Shown: piece by piece, positions 8,311 through 19,451 of the stretch | How the letters are laid out: every line of letters begins with the position of its first letter | Position numbering within the stretch: position 1 is the first letter of the stretch | Source of the DNA: Bryobacterales bacterium | GTDB taxonomy: Bacteria; Acidobacteriota; Terriglobia; Bryobacterales; Bryobacteraceae | Reading direction: 5' to 3' | Length of the DNA: 47,203 nt | NCBI GenBank assembly: GCA_003167495.1 | Contig: PMSX01000163.1 | Coordinates: 4,783-51,985, forward strand | The notes under the pieces: generated by a model | Seen by the model: only the letters and a program-made list of their open reading frames with translations | What the model was told of the DNA's origin: nothing | The model's database searches: none | Position numbers and translations under genes: made by a program

Positions 8311-11300
8311 TTAATTGATAAAGATAAATTCTGTGGAACTGAGTAATAGCTTTGCGTAGCGGCCCCACACTGTCGGCTCATACTTCATCTCAGCAGGGCC
8401 TGCATTCCCCTTGCGGGCTCCGGGAACGCCTTCCATCATGCCCATGCCCATCTCGGCGTTTGGATCCGCGGGCGGACTATTTTCGGCGCTCGGCGCGTCC
8501 GCCTGTGTATCGGGTACGGCAGCTGTGTTGCCCGGTTTCGGCGTGGTGGATTTGGCGTCGCCTGTGCTCGGCAAAGCACTCTCTGCATGCTTTTTTTCGT
8601 TTTCTTTGTCGATCGCCTGTTTCTTGCTCTCTTCGTATTCCTTGATCGGCTCGGTTCTCAGATACTCAAGTGCGATTTGGATTTCCGCTTCCTTCGGATC
8701 TCTGCCGTAGACAAGGTTGTAAAGTTTGCGAATACGCGCCGCGTTATTCGGCTCGGTGGCGACGCGCTTATACAGTGCTTCCGCCTCAAGCTGCACGAAA
8801 TCGCTATTCATGAGGAAAAGACGCTGAAGTGGGACGGTTGTTGTGAAGCGCTTTTCGGCGCTGATATTAGGCGGAGGGAAGTCAAATAGCTGCAAATAGG
8901 CGTCTAACTTGTAGCGGCTTACGCGGCCATACACGGTACGCCGGTGATACTCAGGCGTGAGGTCTTTCGGCGGTCCGCCAATCTGATCATCCAGTTCTCC
9001 GGCAACTTGGAGGATGGAGTCACGAACCTGCTCGGCGTCCATGCGCTTACGGGTGGCCCGCCAATAGAGACGGTTGCCTGAATCCTTCTCGGAAGCCTCA
9101 ACATCGTTTGCAGTGGAAAGTTGGTAAACGGAGCTCAGCATGATCTCGCGCTGCAGCTTCTTAATCGACATACCGCTTTTCACAAACCAATTCGCAAGGT
9201 ATTCAAGCAGCTCCGGATCAGTCGGCCGTTCTCCGCCAAAGCCAAAATTGCTGGGCGTGTCCACAATCCCCGTCCCGAAATCCGCTTTCCAGATGCGATT
9301 GACAATTACACGCATGGCAATCGGCTGTTTGACAATCAGGTCGGCCAGTTGTAGACGGCCGCTGCCCTGATCCAGCTGCGGCGGATCACCCTCCGACAAA
9401 ATGCTCAGAAAGTGGCGGGGCACCTCGGGACCGAGAGTTTCCGGATTGCCGCGGACAGCAAGATGAATGTTGACCGGCTTATCGGAATCCTTTACGCCGT
9501 GGATAAACGGATAGCGCCCGTCTATTTTCTTTTGGAGGGCTTCCAGGTCTTCCTGAAGCAACTTCAAACGCGCTTGCGACGATGGTCCCAGCCTGCTTTC
9601 CAGACCCCAGCCGCGGAACATCAATACGCCCGGAGTCATCTTTCGCGGGTCTGGGTCCATCATGTCGTTGGCATCTTCGGTGTCTTTGATGTCACGGACA
9701 AAAATCTCCGTCCAGAAGTTCGTCTGGTCGTCAGGCAAACTCTTCAAACGCAGCAGCGCTCCAGGATTGAAGTCCTTGTTCGAAACGAAATTGCTAGGTT
9801 TGTCGGTCTGCTTTTTGGGTTTGGTTCCGTCTACGTCTTTGTCGGTAATTACCCGGTTCTCTTCATCAATCGCATCTTTTGCCACTGTGACGTCAACGAT
9901 TTGCTGTTGAAACTTGTCGGCGAGCTTCTTCGCTTCCTGCTCGGTGCCGCCGCCCTTCTTTATCAGCGCCTGCCATTCATCCTTGTTGTGGTACTTGTCC
10001 GTCGGCTTGGCCATGTACTTGATCCAACGTTCCAGCAACTCATAGTCAAGCCGGCGCCTGTCTACCACCTCCGCAATGTCTTTCTTTTGTTTTCCAGTGA
10101 TCTCCCAAACGCCCATCAGGTAGTTGGATGTCTGCAGCGAAAGAGAACGCGCCAGCTCACCTGTCAGCGTTTTCTTCAGTTCGTAAAGAACCTTCTCTTT
10201 CTCATCCATCTCCTCTTCGGTCTTCCTATACTCATCAACGATCTTCTTTGGCGCTTGCGGATACTCTTCGTACGTCGTGTTGTAGAAGACTCCCGCGAGG
10301 GAGTAATAGTCGGTTTGTGGAATCGGATCGTATTTATGATCGTGGCAGCGAGCGCACTGGACCGTCATACCCAAGAAACCGCGCGTGACTGCATCTACCC
10401 GATCGTGACGTTCGTCGGCGCGAGTGACTTCGTTGGAACCGTTGTCGTAATACCACGGGCCGAGGCCCAGGAATCCTGTGGCGGGGAGCATTTTGTAACG
10501 GACTTTCGAGTCCAGCAGGTCGCCCGCAATCTGAGCCTTGACAAATTGATCGTAAGGGAGGTCATCGTTAAAGGCGCGGATCACCCAATCCCGGTAAGCC
10601 CATGCGTTCGGATAAGGCCGGTAGCCGCGAGGGTTGGGATTCAGGCTTCGATAGTCGTCTTCGCCATAGCGCGCCACGTCCAGCCAGATGCGGCCCCAGC
10701 GCTCTCCATAATGCGGCGAGGCCAGTAGACGATCAACCACTTTGGCGAAGGCATCGGGAGAATTATCTTTCGCGAAAGCCGCCTGATCTTGGGGCGTTGG
10801 CGGCAAACCAGTGAGGTCGAGATACGCGCGCCGTAGAAGATCGTGTTTAGTCGCTGGATGAACCGGCTTGAGACCCTCCTGCTCCAGCCGCGCCAGCACG
10901 AACTTGTCAATGTCGGTCTTCGGCCATGCCTTGTCTTTCACTACGGGTTCGGGCGGGCTCTTTAGCGGCAGGAACGACCAAAAATTCCGGCGTTCGGGCG
11001 AAATCACATACTTGCCGTCTTTGCTTGCAGTCACTGCGGCAGCGGTACTCGCCGGCCAGGCTGCGCCGGCCATGACCCATGCTTCCAGGGCAGCGACTTC
11101 CGCAGGCTTCAACTTGCCGCCGTACGGCATCTTCAAATCAGGATCAGTCTGCCGAACGGCCTTTATCAGCAAACTTTTGTCCGGATCTCCCGGAACCAAA
11201 GCCGGCCCACGTTTGCCGCCCTTCTTCATTGCTTCCAGACTGTCGAGACGTAAATCTCCCATGTGCGAGTTCGTGTGGCACCCAAAACAATTATTGGCCA

Positions 11301-11424
11301 GGATCGGCCGGATTTTGCTTTCGAAGAATTCCGGCGTGCCGGCGTTAACCGTCTGAGATGCAAGGGGGTGAACGGACGCTGCCAGGATGATTGCGCTTAG
11401 TATGAAAGCTGGTGAACGCGGCAT
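8311..11424 (-). CDS. Cytochrome-c-like (PSCyt1), DUF1549 and DUF1553 multidomain protein
   Basis: 1037 residues from the ATG at 11424, where a signal peptide (MPRSPAFILSAIILAASVH) begins; AGGGA lies just upstream. A haem-binding CxxCH (NCFGCHT) sits in the first 60 mature residues (planctomycete cytochrome C domain). DUF1549 follows (DKFVLARLEQEGL to WLDVARYGEDD), containing a second CxxCH (CARCHDH). A charged, probably helical middle leads to DUF1553 (PIAMRVIVNRIWKADFGTGIV to the FLMNSDFVQ block). The last 110 residues include a low-complexity Pro/Ala/Met segment. Exported and probably redox-active; the enzymatic role of this family is not established. First gene of the three-gene set. Confidence 0.92.
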   Translation of the reverse strand: MPRSPAFILSAIILAASVHPLASQTVNAGTPEFFESKIRPILANNCFGCHTNSHMGDLRLDSLEAMKKGGKRGPALVPGDPDKSLLIKAVRQTDPDLKMPYGGKLKPAEVAALEAWVMAGAAWPASTAAAVTASKDGKYVISPERRNFWSFLPLKSPPEPVVKDKAWPKTDIDKFVLARLEQEGLKPVHPATKHDLLRRAYLDLTGLPPTPQDQAAFAKDNSPDAFAKVVDRLLASPHYGERWGRIWLDVARYGEDDYRSLNPNPRGYRPYPNAWAYRDWVIRAFNDDLPYDQFVKAQIAGDLLDSKVRYKMLPATGFLGLGPWYYDNGSNEVTRADERHDRVDAVTRGFLGMTVQCARCHDHKYDPIPQTDYYSLAGVFYNTTYEEYPQAPKKIVDEYRKTEEEMDEKEKVLYELKKTLTGELARSLSLQTSNYLMGVWEITGKQKKDIAEVVDRRRLDYELLERWIKYMAKPTDKYHNKDEWQALIKKGGGTEQEAKKLADKFQQQIVDVTVAKDAIDEENRVITDKDVDGTKPKKQTDKPSNFVSNKDFNPGALLRLKSLPDDQTNFWTEIFVRDIKDTEDANDMMDPDPRKMTPGVLMFRGWGLESRLGPSSQARLKLLQEDLEALQKKIDGRYPFIHGVKDSDKPVNIHLAVRGNPETLGPEVPRHFLSILSEGDPPQLDQGSGRLQLADLIVKQPIAMRVIVNRIWKADFGTGIVDTPSNFGFGGERPTDPELLEYLANWFVKSGMSIKKLQREIMLSSVYQLSTANDVEASEKDSGNRLYWRATRKRMDAEQVRDSILQVAGELDDQIGGPPKDLTPEYHRRTVYGRVSRYKLDAYLQLFDFPPPNISAEKRFTTTVPLQRLFLMNSDFVQLEAEALYKRVATEPNNAARIRKLYNLVYGRDPKEAEIQIALEYLRTEPIKEYEESKKQAIDKENEKKHAESALPSTGDAKSTTPKPGNTAAVPDTQADAPSAENSPPADPNAEMGMGMMEGVPGARKGNAGPAEMKYEPTVWGRYAKLLLSSTEFIFIN

Positions 11425-11543
11425 GATTCCCTCTGTGTCTTGGACAGTTGGTGTGAAACTAAACGCAAACCAAGCGTTAAAGCGGCGGGCCGCAGACGGC
11501 GGTGTCGAGGCCAAACTTGGGCCCAGCTACTCAATTTAAGTTA

Positions 11544-12527
11544 TCAGAATTGTTTCGGATCAATGCGCCAAATGTTGTGCGCGCGCAAATTAGATAACCA
11601 GATCGAGCCGTGCCCTGCCCGGATGGAGTCTCCGCCCGCACCCACCCATTGCCGGATCACCTTGTTTGTCGCTGGATCGATCTCAGAAATCGGAATCTGA
11701 AACAAAGTGGCCCAAACATGTCCGAACCCATAGGCGATCTCTCCGCCTTGACCGGGAATGCCCGCTTCCACAGTGGCAGTTACCTTGCGGCTTCCGGCAT
11801 CGATTCGTGAGATCGTACCATCGCCCTGATTGAGGGTCCAAACACATCCGCCACCGAATGTTTCAAAGCGCGCGCCAGTTCCAACGGGAATTGAATCGGT
11901 GACTTTGTTGGTAGCTGCATCCACGCGGGTAAGCATGTTCTTGCCCGGCGTGGTCACCCAGATGGCGCCATCGCCATACACCACGGCGGCCGAGCCTGCT
12001 GGTACGTCAATGGATGCAATCACTGTGTTCGTCTTCGGATCGATACGGGAAAGTGTTCCTTTTGGATCGGTCACCAGCCAGACTGCGTCTTCGCTTGTCG
12101 CGATTCCACCTTCGCTTTCTCCTGGACCGATGGGAACCGTCGCCACCACAGTGTTGGTGGCAATGTCTATTCGCGAAATTGTCTTGTCTCCGCAATTCGG
12201 CACCCAGATGCTGCCGAAGCCCGCTGCTAACCCAGAGCAGGGGCGTTTCCCCACGGTGATGTTCGCCGCGATTTTGTTGGTATTCACATCGAGCCGGTGT
12301 ATGAGATTGCGCGGCCCATTCGTAACCCAAACAGCGTCTTCCGTCAGCACTTGCCAATCAGGCGCACCGCTTCCGGCATCGAAGACAGCAATGGGCGTGA
12401 TGCTCGACAGTTCGCGTTTTACGCCAGGCGTATTCACTCCCGGAGGCGGCTCGTGTTTCTTGCCTGGCTGTTGAGCTTGCACCGCAACAGCGAGAAAAAG
12501 GCACGCAGCTAAAAAGTTTTGCATCAT
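11544..12527 (-). CDS. Secreted YVTN/SMP-30-like beta-propeller protein A
   Basis: 327 residues with a signal peptide (MMQNFLAACLFLAVAVQAQ). About six blades of roughly 43 residues follow, each with an IWV...(T/S)RID...TNKV pattern (examples GSIWVPNCGDKTISRID and GAIWVTTPGKNMLTRVD). This arrangement occurs in virginiamycin B lyase-like and YVTN propellers, but no lyase residues can be assigned. It is a paralogue of the next gene upstream, 14 bases away, and both begin their mature part with a short GV.TPGV motif. Substrate unknown. AGGAG lies 11 bases before the ATG. The 119-base gap to the DUF1553 gene shows nothing recognisable. Confidence 0.85.
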   Translation of the reverse strand: MMQNFLAACLFLAVAVQAQQPGKKHEPPPGVNTPGVKRELSSITPIAVFDAGSGAPDWQVLTEDAVWVTNGPRNLIHRLDVNTNKIAANITVGKRPCSGLAAGFGSIWVPNCGDKTISRIDIATNTVVATVPIGPGESEGGIATSEDAVWLVTDPKGTLSRIDPKTNTVIASIDVPAGSAAVVYGDGAIWVTTPGKNMLTRVDAATNKVTDSIPVGTGARFETFGGGCVWTLNQGDGTISRIDAGSRKVTATVEAGIPGQGGEIAYGFGHVWATLFQIPISEIDPATNKVIRQWVGAGGDSIRAGHGSIWLSNLRAHNIWRIDPKQF

Positions 12528-12541
12528 CGAATTTGGATCTC

Positions 12542-13534
12542 CTATTCCGGAAGAGTGGCCAGCACGCGTTTAGGATCAATGCGCCAGAGCGTACCGGTCT
12601 TCATGTTTGACAACCAGATGGCCCCCGGCGAGACAGCGATCGCTCCTCCGCCCTCGCCGGTGAATTGCTGTACCACGGTTTCAGTTTTTACATCGATGCG
12701 CGCGAGCGGGAATCCCGTCTGCGTCACCCAAAGGTAGCCGCTGCCGAATGCCATTTGTCCGCCCGCTCCCGGCACTCCAAGTTCGATGGTCTTGGAAACT
12801 TTGTTGGTCTTCGGGTCGATGCGATCGATCTTCCCTTCTTTGCGGCAGAGCGCCCAAATGGAACCATCGCCCGCCGCCAGAAACTCAGGCTGTTCGGAAA
12901 CTTTAATAACCTGCTCAACCAGATTTGTCGCCGGGTTGATACGCAGCACTTTGTTCTCCGCTGGGCAAGCCAACCACAAAGCCGTCTCGCCGAACGCCAA
13001 CCCCCGGCAGCCAGCCGGAACTCGCAGTTCAGCAACCACCATGTTCTGATCAGGATCGATTCGCGAGAGTGTAGTTTTATCGTCGGTCAGCAGCCAGATA
13101 CTGTCAGCCGTTGCGACGATGACGCTTTCGACACTGGCCACGCCGGTAGCTATAGTGGCGGTCACTTTGAACGTTTTCGCATCTACGCGGGCGAGTGAAG
13201 ACGTACCGCAAACAGGAACCCACAAACTGTCGAAAGCGGAAGCCATGCCGCCGCACGGTTTGCTCAAGCCGCCGATCGGTTCGTCTTTCTTATTTGTCTT
13301 CGGATCGATCCTCTCGACGCTGTCTTTTCCTTGCGCGAAGGCCGAGGCGGAAAAAAACAGCCAATCGGGTTTGGCCGGGGCCGGAAATTCCGATTCGGGT
13401 TTTAGATTTGCAAAAGGAATCTGCACACCCGGGGTCTTTACTCCCATCGTCGGCTTGGTGGGTTTGCTGCTCGGCGTTGCCAGGAAAGAGACCACGAGCG
13501 TTGACACCGGCACCAGTTTTATAAAAATACGCAT
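12542..13534 (-). CDS. Secreted YVTN/SMP-30-like beta-propeller protein B
   Basis: 330 residues with a signal peptide (MRIFIKLVPVSTLVVSFLA). It has the same blade layout as the downstream neighbour: repeated DSIWLLTDDKTTLSRIDP-like units and a shared GVKTPGV motif, so the pair is a tandem duplication. A GGGAGG lies 4 bases before the ATG. The gene starts 10 bases after the allophanate hydrolase stop, so co-transcription with the nitrogen operon is plausible. The role is unknown; a periplasmic binding or scaffold protein is possible. Confidence 0.85.
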   Translation of the reverse strand: MRIFIKLVPVSTLVVSFLATPSSKPTKPTMGVKTPGVQIPFANLKPESEFPAPAKPDWLFFSASAFAQGKDSVERIDPKTNKKDEPIGGLSKPCGGMASAFDSLWVPVCGTSSLARVDAKTFKVTATIATGVASVESVIVATADSIWLLTDDKTTLSRIDPDQNMVVAELRVPAGCRGLAFGETALWLACPAENKVLRINPATNLVEQVIKVSEQPEFLAAGDGSIWALCRKEGKIDRIDPKTNKVSKTIELGVPGAGGQMAFGSGYLWVTQTGFPLARIDVKTETVVQQFTGEGGGAIAVSPGAIWLSNMKTGTLWRIDPKRVLATLPE

Positions 13535-13544
13535 CGATCCTCCC

Positions 13545-15284
13545 TCACCTATTGCTAAATACCCGCCAGCTTGCGAGCTCCGTTATCTCTTCAGCATCAT
13601 GCAGCGCCCAAGGCTCGCAGATGAATGACTTGACCTTGCGGCCACTGGCGACCGTGCAAGTTCCAATTCCCAAAGGCGGCGGCACCGCAGCCACGAAAGG
13701 ACCGAACGTATTCTCGGGAACGGCCCATATTTCCACTTCAATCGCAGCGCCCCCGCCCGATGGCGAGTAAAACAGCCCCGGTTTTGCCGGCACCGTTCCT
13801 TTCAAGGCATATAAGCGATACTCCGGCGCTGTGCGGCACGCCTCAAGCAGAAAGGCTCCCGCTTCCAAGAGTTGATAGTTCAGCGGTTGACCAGTCAAAT
13901 GCGCGCCACAAACCGCCAAAGCAACATAGCCGGCGGGGCAACCTTGCGTTTCAACCGAATGGCGATGCAGACGGTCAGCCGTGTTCAGCAGTGCTTCCTC
14001 AGACCACGCGGGGCCGATCAACGTAACTCCGCAAGGCATTGTGCCGCCTCGCGTTCCAGCCGGTACCGCCACCGCCGCAAGATCCAGCAGGTTCACGAAA
14101 TTCGTATAGTAGCCGAGATTCGTATTGGTGGCGATGGGATCCGCTTCCACTTCGGCATGCGTATAGTGTCTGCCCGCCGTGGGCAAAAGCATGAAATCTA
14201 TCTGACGCCAAACCGGCTCCGTCGCACGACGGAGTTCAGCCAAACGGTAAATCGCTTCAAACGTATCGGTGGCCGTGATGGTTTTCGAGCCCTCTATGAT
14301 TCGGGCAGTGACAGGGTGCAGGGCGTCGGAGTGCTCAGCCCAAAAAGTTTTGATTGCTGAAAGGCGTTCCGCCACCCAGGGGCCGGAATATAGCAGTTCG
14401 GCCGCCTCGTGAAATGGACTGTAATCAATCGGCGTGCGGATACCTCCCATTGATTCGATGGATCGCACTGCTTCACGGAATGCGCTGGCAGCTAAATCGT
14501 CCCCGAAAAAGCGCAGCCAATGGTCTGACGGAACACCAAAACGGAAGTTTTTGGCGGGCCAGGATTTCCGCTGCCCGGCTGGGCGCGACCACGGATCTGC
14601 AAAATCGAACCCGCCGGCGACCGCCAATATTTGCGCGGCCTCGTTACACTTCGCGGCAAAGATGGAAACACAATCGAGCGTGCGGCAGGCCGGGACGACT
14701 CCTTTCGTGCTAACAGCGCCACGCGTGGGTTTGAGTCCCACTATGCCGTTGAAAGCGGCGGGGACGCGGCCGGAGCCGGCAGTGTCCGTCCCCAGCGAAA
14801 ACGAAACCAACCCTGCGGCCACAGCTACGGCCGATCCGGAACTGGAGCCGCCTGAGATGTAGCGTTCGTCGAAGACGCTCGAGCAAGCGCCGTAAGGCGA
14901 ACGAGTGCCGACTAAACCGGTGGCAAATTGATCGAGATTGGTCTTACCGATCGGCAACGCTCCCGCGGCCATCAGTTGCGCAACCACGGTGGCGGAAGCA
15001 TGCGGCGTATAAGCGAATTCGGGGCACGCTGCCGTGGTGGGAACACCGGCGAGATCGATATTGTCTTTAATCGCGAAAGGAATACCGTAAAGCGGCAAAT
15101 CTTCGCGAAAGGGGCCTAGCGCTTCCGCACGCGCAATGGTTTCCAGCTCTGGGATCAAATGAATCCAAACGGGCCGCTCACCGCGCTCGCGAATGCGTTT
15201 CCAGACTTCGCGAACAACATCGGTTGGCGTAACCCGGCGTTCGTTGTAACCTTCTCTGAGACTCGCCAGATCCATCGAGTTCAT
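13545..15284 (-). CDS. atzF: Allophanate hydrolase (amidase-signature family)
   Basis: 579 residues, close to the full length of AtzF/DUR2-type enzymes. The amidase-signature domain shows Lys73 (AIKDN), the GGSSSG block with Ser148, and the nucleophile Ser171 in GTDTAGSGR, a complete Ser-Ser-Lys triad. The C-terminal allophanate-hydrolase domain starts near [16 protein letters not shown] and ends after PPPLGIGTC. The enzyme splits allophanate to ammonium and CO2. The ATG overlaps the stop of the carboxylase gene (ATGA), so translation is coupled and the product of that enzyme is the expected substrate. Confidence 0.94.
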   Translation of the reverse strand: MNSMDLASLREGYNERRVTPTDVVREVWKRIRERGERPVWIHLIPELETIARAEALGPFREDLPLYGIPFAIKDNIDLAGVPTTAACPEFAYTPHASATVVAQLMAAGALPIGKTNLDQFATGLVGTRSPYGACSSVFDERYISGGSSSGSAVAVAAGLVSFSLGTDTAGSGRVPAAFNGIVGLKPTRGAVSTKGVVPACRTLDCVSIFAAKCNEAAQILAVAGGFDFADPWSRPAGQRKSWPAKNFRFGVPSDHWLRFFGDDLAASAFREAVRSIESMGGIRTPIDYSPFHEAAELLYSGPWVAERLSAIKTFWAEHSDALHPVTARIIEGSKTITATDTFEAIYRLAELRRATEPVWRQIDFMLLPTAGRHYTHAEVEADPIATNTNLGYYTNFVNLLDLAAVAVPAGTRGGTMPCGVTLIGPAWSEEALLNTADRLHRHSVETQGCPAGYVALAVCGAHLTGQPLNYQLLEAGAFLLEACRTAPEYRLYALKGTVPAKPGLFYSPSGGGAAIEVEIWAVPENTFGPFVAAVPPPLGIGTCTVASGRKVKSFICEPWALHDAEEITELASWRVFSNR

Positions 15285-18200
15285 GAAGCCTCCTGGCGAA
15301 GAAACAGCAAGCTCTGCCCCGCCGCTACTTGAACGCCTTGTGGGCAGAGTATTTCCACCACAGTGCTCTCATGCGGCGCGGCCACGGCGATTTCCATCTT
15401 CATAGACTCCACGATTACCAGCCGCTGTCCCTGCACCACGCGATCGCCAGCCTTAACCGCAACATTCCAGACGCTCCCGTGCGCCGGCGAATTGATGGCG
15501 CGGCAGCCTTCCGGGACAGCCTTCCGCACAACGGGCACTTCTTCCACAGCCTCAATCTCACAGTCAAGGCCTACCTGCTTCCAGCGCTCACGCTCGGCTT
15601 CAAATGCATTTTGCTGACGTGTTTTGGCAACCACCGTTTCCTCGCGAATACTCTCCAGAAAGGCATGATACTCGCGCAGCCGAAACTCTTCTTGCGTGAT
15701 CCGCGGGTGATATTTCCCGTGTAGAAAGTCGTCGCGCATTCCAAGAAGCTCCTCCGCTTCGACCTGGTAAAAACGGATCTGGTCGAAAAAACGCAGCAGC
15801 CACGGAGTACCTGGCTGAAATTCTTTCGTGGTACGCCAGGTATTCCACATCTGCACCGTGCGCCCCACAAACTGATAGCCGCCGGGGCCTTCCATGCCGT
15901 ACACGCATAAATAGGCACCGCCGATGCCTACGGAATTCTCAGCCGTCCACGTGCGCGCGGGGTTGTACTTCGTCGTCACCAGCCGCTGCCGCGGGTCGAG
16001 CGGCGTGGCCACCGGCGCTCCAAGATAAACATCGCCCAAACCAAGCACCAAATAACTGGCGTCGAACACGATTTTCTTCACATCTTCAATCGAGTCGAGA
16101 CCGTTGATGCGCCGAATGAATTCGATATTGCTGGGGCACCAAGGCGCATCCGGCCGTACCGATTTCATATACTTTTCAATCGCTAAGCGGGTAGCGGGGT
16201 CGTCCCAGGAAAGAGGAAGGTGGACGATTCGCGTCGGGATCGTCAGGTCATCCAAAGCCGGCAGCGAAGATTCGGCCTGATCGACCAGGTTCAACAATTG
16301 TTTTCGCGAAAGTTTTCCAGTGTCGTAATGAATTTGCAGGGAGCGAATGCCCGGTGTCAGGTCGATAATGCCTTCCTGCCTCCGTTGCTCGAACCAGGTC
16401 AGCAATTCCTGCACACGGAAACGCAGATTGAGATCGAGCACAGGCTCGCCATATTCGATCAGTAAATAGCGGTCGCCGGAAGCCCGGCAAACACCCGACG
16501 GCATGCGATGTACGATCGCCGGTTCCTGCGGCGCGACGCGATCAGGCAGAGGATCAGGATTCTGAGTTTCCTGCAAAGCAAGAGGCACGAAGCGCACTGA
16601 ATCATCCGGGCGCAGTTGACCGATCTTCCACAATTCCCGATCGACAATCACAACCGGGCAAACAAAACCACCTAGGCTTGGCCCATCGGGTCCGAGAATC
16701 ACGGGCATATCGCCGGTAAAATCGACCGCGCCGATAGCATAAGCGTTGTCATGAATATTGGAGGGATGCAGCCCCGCTTCGCCGCCGTCGTGCCGCGCCC
16801 ACGTAGGCTTCGGGCCCTTCAGACGGACGCCGGTGCGGCTGGAGTTATAGTGGACCCGCCACGAAGTCCCGAAGAATTCGCGCATGTCATTCGGCGTGAA
16901 GAAATCCGGCGCGCCGTGTGGACCGTAGGTAACGCCAATCCGCCAGTCGTTTGTGATTTCCGGAACAGACTTTACGGGAGTGGGGGCGGCATCAGTTGTC
17001 TCGCGTACATGCAGAATATCGCCCGCGCGGAGTGTCCTGCCCGCGTGGCCGCCAAATTGGCCCAAAGTAAAGGTGGCCGCACTTCCCAGATAGAGCGGTA
17101 CGTCGAGTCCGCCGCGAACGAGAATGTAGGCCCGAACTCCCGCGCTGCCGCACTCGGCTAGCTCCAACAGCGAACCTTCCTTCACCTGAATCGCCTCCCA
17201 TTGCGGAACCGCTTGCCCATTGAGGCGCGCACTAAAATTGGCTCCGGTAAGAGCGATCTCCGTCTCGAAGTGAAAGGTTAGCGTGGGACCCGAAACCGTA
17301 CATTCGAGACCGGGCGCACCTTCGCTATTGGCAAGAAACAGGTTGCCTAGCCTGAACGAAAGCGAGTCCATAGGACCCGAAGGTGGCACGCCGACATTCC
17401 AGTAACCCAGTCTGCCGGGATAATCTTGAACGGTAGTCATAGTGCCGCCATCAAGCACTTCAATCGTTCGGCGCCGATAAGGAAAAGTGTTAAGAAAGCG
17501 AGTGACAACGCCGCCTTTGCTGAACTCACCACTCGCCACCACTTGGCGCAAGTATTCCAGATTGGTTTCAATACCACCGATCCGCGTATCGCTCAGCGCG
17601 CTCCGTAGTTTCATAAGAGCGGCGTCTCTGCTGGGCCCGCGAACAATGATTTTGGCCAGCAAAGGATCGTAGAATGGCGTGACGTCGGTTCCGCGCTCGA
17701 CCCAGGTTTCGACTCTCGCGTCCTTCGGAAATTCGACTGCAGTCAGCAGTCCCGCGCTGGGTTGGAAATCCTTGCCCGGATCTTCTGCATAGATGCGAAC
17801 CTGGATCGAGCAACCGTGCGGTTCGGGTTTCAAACGGCCGAGATCCGGCATTTCCTCCGCAGCGACGCGGACCATCCACTCGACAAGATCGATCCCCGTC
17901 ACTTCCTCCGTAATGCCATGCTCCACTTGCAGGCGAGTATTGACCTCGAGGAAATAAAACTCTTTTGACGCCGCATCATACACAAACTCCACCGTTCCGG
18001 CTGAACGATACTGCACTTCTTTGCCCAGCAGAACCGAATACTTGAAAAGGTGCGCGCGAAGCTCCTCTGGGAAGCCGGGCGCCGGGGTCTCCTCGATCAC
18101 TTTCTGATTTCTGCGTTGCACAGAACAGTCGCGCTCACCCAAAGCAATGACTTCGCCTCTGCCATCGCCAAAAATTTGGACTTCCAGGTGCCGGGCAGAT

Positions 18201-18808
18201 TCAACGAATTTTTCAACATAGATGCCGTCATCTTTGAAACTGGCTCGGCTGGTTCGGGCCACTGAGGCAAACGCTTCCGCAACCTCCGATTCTGCCCGGC
18301 ACAACCGCATCCCGATCCCACCCCCGCCCGCGGTGCTCTTCAGCATTACGGGCAAACCAATACGAATTGCTTCGGAACGAGCTTCCTCCGCCGTCGCGAG
18401 AATCGAAGTGCCCGGTAGCAAGGGCACGCCATTTGCCTTCGCGATTTCACGGGCCGTATGCTTCAACCCGAAGGCCCGCATTTGTGCAGGCGTTGGTCCA
18501 AGGAATGCGAAGCCGGCACGCTCGCAAGCTTCCGCGAACTCGGCATTCTCGCTCAGAAATCCATAACCTGGATGTATGGCGTCCGCTCCGGTCTTGCGAG
18601 CCGCCTCCAGCACCTTGGCAACATCCAGATAACTGGCCGCCGCCGGCGCAGGCCCAAGCAATATCGCTTCCCCCGCTTGCGAAACATGCAGCGAATGTCT
18701 GTCAGCTTCTGAATAGACCGCCACCGAACGAACACCAAGTTTGTCTAGCGTTCGGATGATCCGGCAAGCGATCACGCCCCGGTTCGCTATTAAAACCTTC
18801 GAAAACAA
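15281..18808 (-). CDS. Biotin-dependent urea/guanidine carboxylase (guanidine favoured)
   Basis: 1175 residues. Order: biotin carboxylase (1-445; [24 protein letters not shown]), KipA-like and KipI-like carboxyltransferase domains (about 455-980), a linker, and a C-terminal biotinyl domain with ESMKME. The residue at 696 in GAVDFTGD is Asp. As recalled, eukaryotic urea carboxylases have Asn in this motif (INFTGD) and guanidine carboxylases have Asp. With the two DUF1989 genes upstream, guanidine is the favoured substrate: carboxylation gives carboxyguanidine, DUF1989 proteins deaminate it to allophanate. TTG start at 18808, 1 base after the upstream stop, with an AGGT before it. Urea use is not excluded. 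Confidence 0.9.
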   Translation of the reverse strand: MFSKVLIANRGVIACRIIRTLDKLGVRSVAVYSEADRHSLHVSQAGEAILLGPAPAAASYLDVAKVLEAARKTGADAIHPGYGFLSENAEFAEACERAGFAFLGPTPAQMRAFGLKHTAREIAKANGVPLLPGTSILATAEEARSEAIRIGLPVMLKSTAGGGGIGMRLCRAESEVAEAFASVARTSRASFKDDGIYVEKFVESARHLEVQIFGDGRGEVIALGERDCSVQRRNQKVIEETPAPGFPEELRAHLFKYSVLLGKEVQYRSAGTVEFVYDAASKEFYFLEVNTRLQVEHGITEEVTGIDLVEWMVRVAAEEMPDLGRLKPEPHGCSIQVRIYAEDPGKDFQPSAGLLTAVEFPKDARVETWVERGTDVTPFYDPLLAKIIVRGPSRDAALMKLRSALSDTRIGGIETNLEYLRQVVASGEFSKGGVVTRFLNTFPYRRRTIEVLDGGTMTTVQDYPGRLGYWNVGVPPSGPMDSLSFRLGNLFLANSEGAPGLECTVSGPTLTFHFETEIALTGANFSARLNGQAVPQWEAIQVKEGSLLELAECGSAGVRAYILVRGGLDVPLYLGSAATFTLGQFGGHAGRTLRAGDILHVRETTDAAPTPVKSVPEITNDWRIGVTYGPHGAPDFFTPNDMREFFGTSWRVHYNSSRTGVRLKGPKPTWARHDGGEAGLHPSNIHDNAYAIGAVDFTGDMPVILGPDGPSLGGFVCPVVIVDRELWKIGQLRPDDSVRFVPLALQETQNPDPLPDRVAPQEPAIVHRMPSGVCRASGDRYLLIEYGEPVLDLNLRFRVQELLTWFEQRRQEGIIDLTPGIRSLQIHYDTGKLSRKQLLNLVDQAESSLPALDDLTIPTRIVHLPLSWDDPATRLAIEKYMKSVRPDAPWCPSNIEFIRRINGLDSIEDVKKIVFDASYLVLGLGDVYLGAPVATPLDPRQRLVTTKYNPARTWTAENSVGIGGAYLCVYGMEGPGGYQFVGRTVQMWNTWRTTKEFQPGTPWLLRFFDQIRFYQVEAEELLGMRDDFLHGKYHPRITQEEFRLREYHAFLESIREETVVAKTRQQNAFEAERERWKQVGLDCEIEAVEEVPVVRKAVPEGCRAINSPAHGSVWNVAVKAGDRVVQGQRLVIVESMKMEIAVAAPHESTVVEILCPQGVQVAAGQSLLFLRQEAS

Positions 18809-18809
18809 T

Positions 18810-19451
18810 TTAATTACCTGCGTCCCAGATCAGCACCTGGATCGGCGTTGGATTGTAGCCATTGCAGGGATTGTTTAGCTGCGGACAATTGCTGATCAGC
18901 GCAATCACATCTATTTCCGCCCGCATCTCGACGTATTTGGCTGGATTCGAAATCCCGTCCTCGAACGTCAGCTTCCCTTCCGGCGTGACCGGTACGTTCA
19001 TGAAGAAGTTGATATTGGCGGTGATGTCGCGCTTGGTCAAGTTCCACTTCGGGTCCGAAATGGCCAGCAGAAAGCTATTGCGGCAGGCGTGCATATGCCG
19101 CTTCTCGATGGCGTAACGGACCTGATTGCTTTCGGCAGCACAAGCGCCGCCCAGCGTATCGTGCCGGCCGCAGGTGTCTGCCACAATCGTGAGCAGCGCG
19201 TTGCCCCGGTTTGAGCGTAGCGTCGTTCCCGTTGTTAGATAGATGTTGCGCTGACCCATGATCGTGTCAATAGCGCTATAGCGTTCAGAAGTGTCGCTCG
19301 CGCTATAGAACAGCGTATCTACCGCCTGATTGCCCTCGAGATCCACGATTCGAAAAATTTGCTTCGCCTTGATTTCGTGAATCCAAAAATCGCCGGCGAG
19401 AACAGTTTCGTTCAAAACTGCATGTTCTGGCTTGCGTGCGCTCTCGATCAC
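18810..19451 (-). CDS. DUF1989 protein, probable carboxyguanidine deaminase subunit (urea carboxylase-associated)
   Basis: 213 residues from GTG 19451. The GTG overlaps the stop of the upstream gene (GTGA) and an AAGG precedes it by 8 bases; this is preferred over a longer start at 19511. The DUF1989 fold shows [13 protein letters not shown], a cluster [18 protein letters not shown] with Cys and His likely to bind metal, and [14 protein letters not shown]. Such proteins were named urea carboxylase-associated proteins and were later assigned as a two-subunit carboxyguanidine deaminase (CgdA/CgdB). Which subunit this is cannot be told here. Confidence 0.88.
   Translation of the reverse strand: MIESARKPEHAVLNETVLAGDFWIHEIKAKQIFRIVDLEGNQAVDTLFYSASDTSERYSAIDTIMGQRNIYLTTGTTLRSNRGNALLTIVADTCGRHDTLGGACAAESNQVRYAIEKRHMHACRNSFLLAISDPKWNLTKRDITANINFFMNVPVTPEGKLTFEDGISNPAKYVEMRAEIDVIALISNCPQLNNPCNGYNPTPIQVLIWDAGN

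Noticed and set aside
8352..8710. Plus-strand frames opposite the 3' part of the DUF1553 gene
   Set aside because: Shadow frames without recognisable domain.
9412..10728. Long plus-strand open frame opposite the DUF1553 gene
   Set aside because: Antisense to a clearly conserved protein; no family match and no ribosome site.
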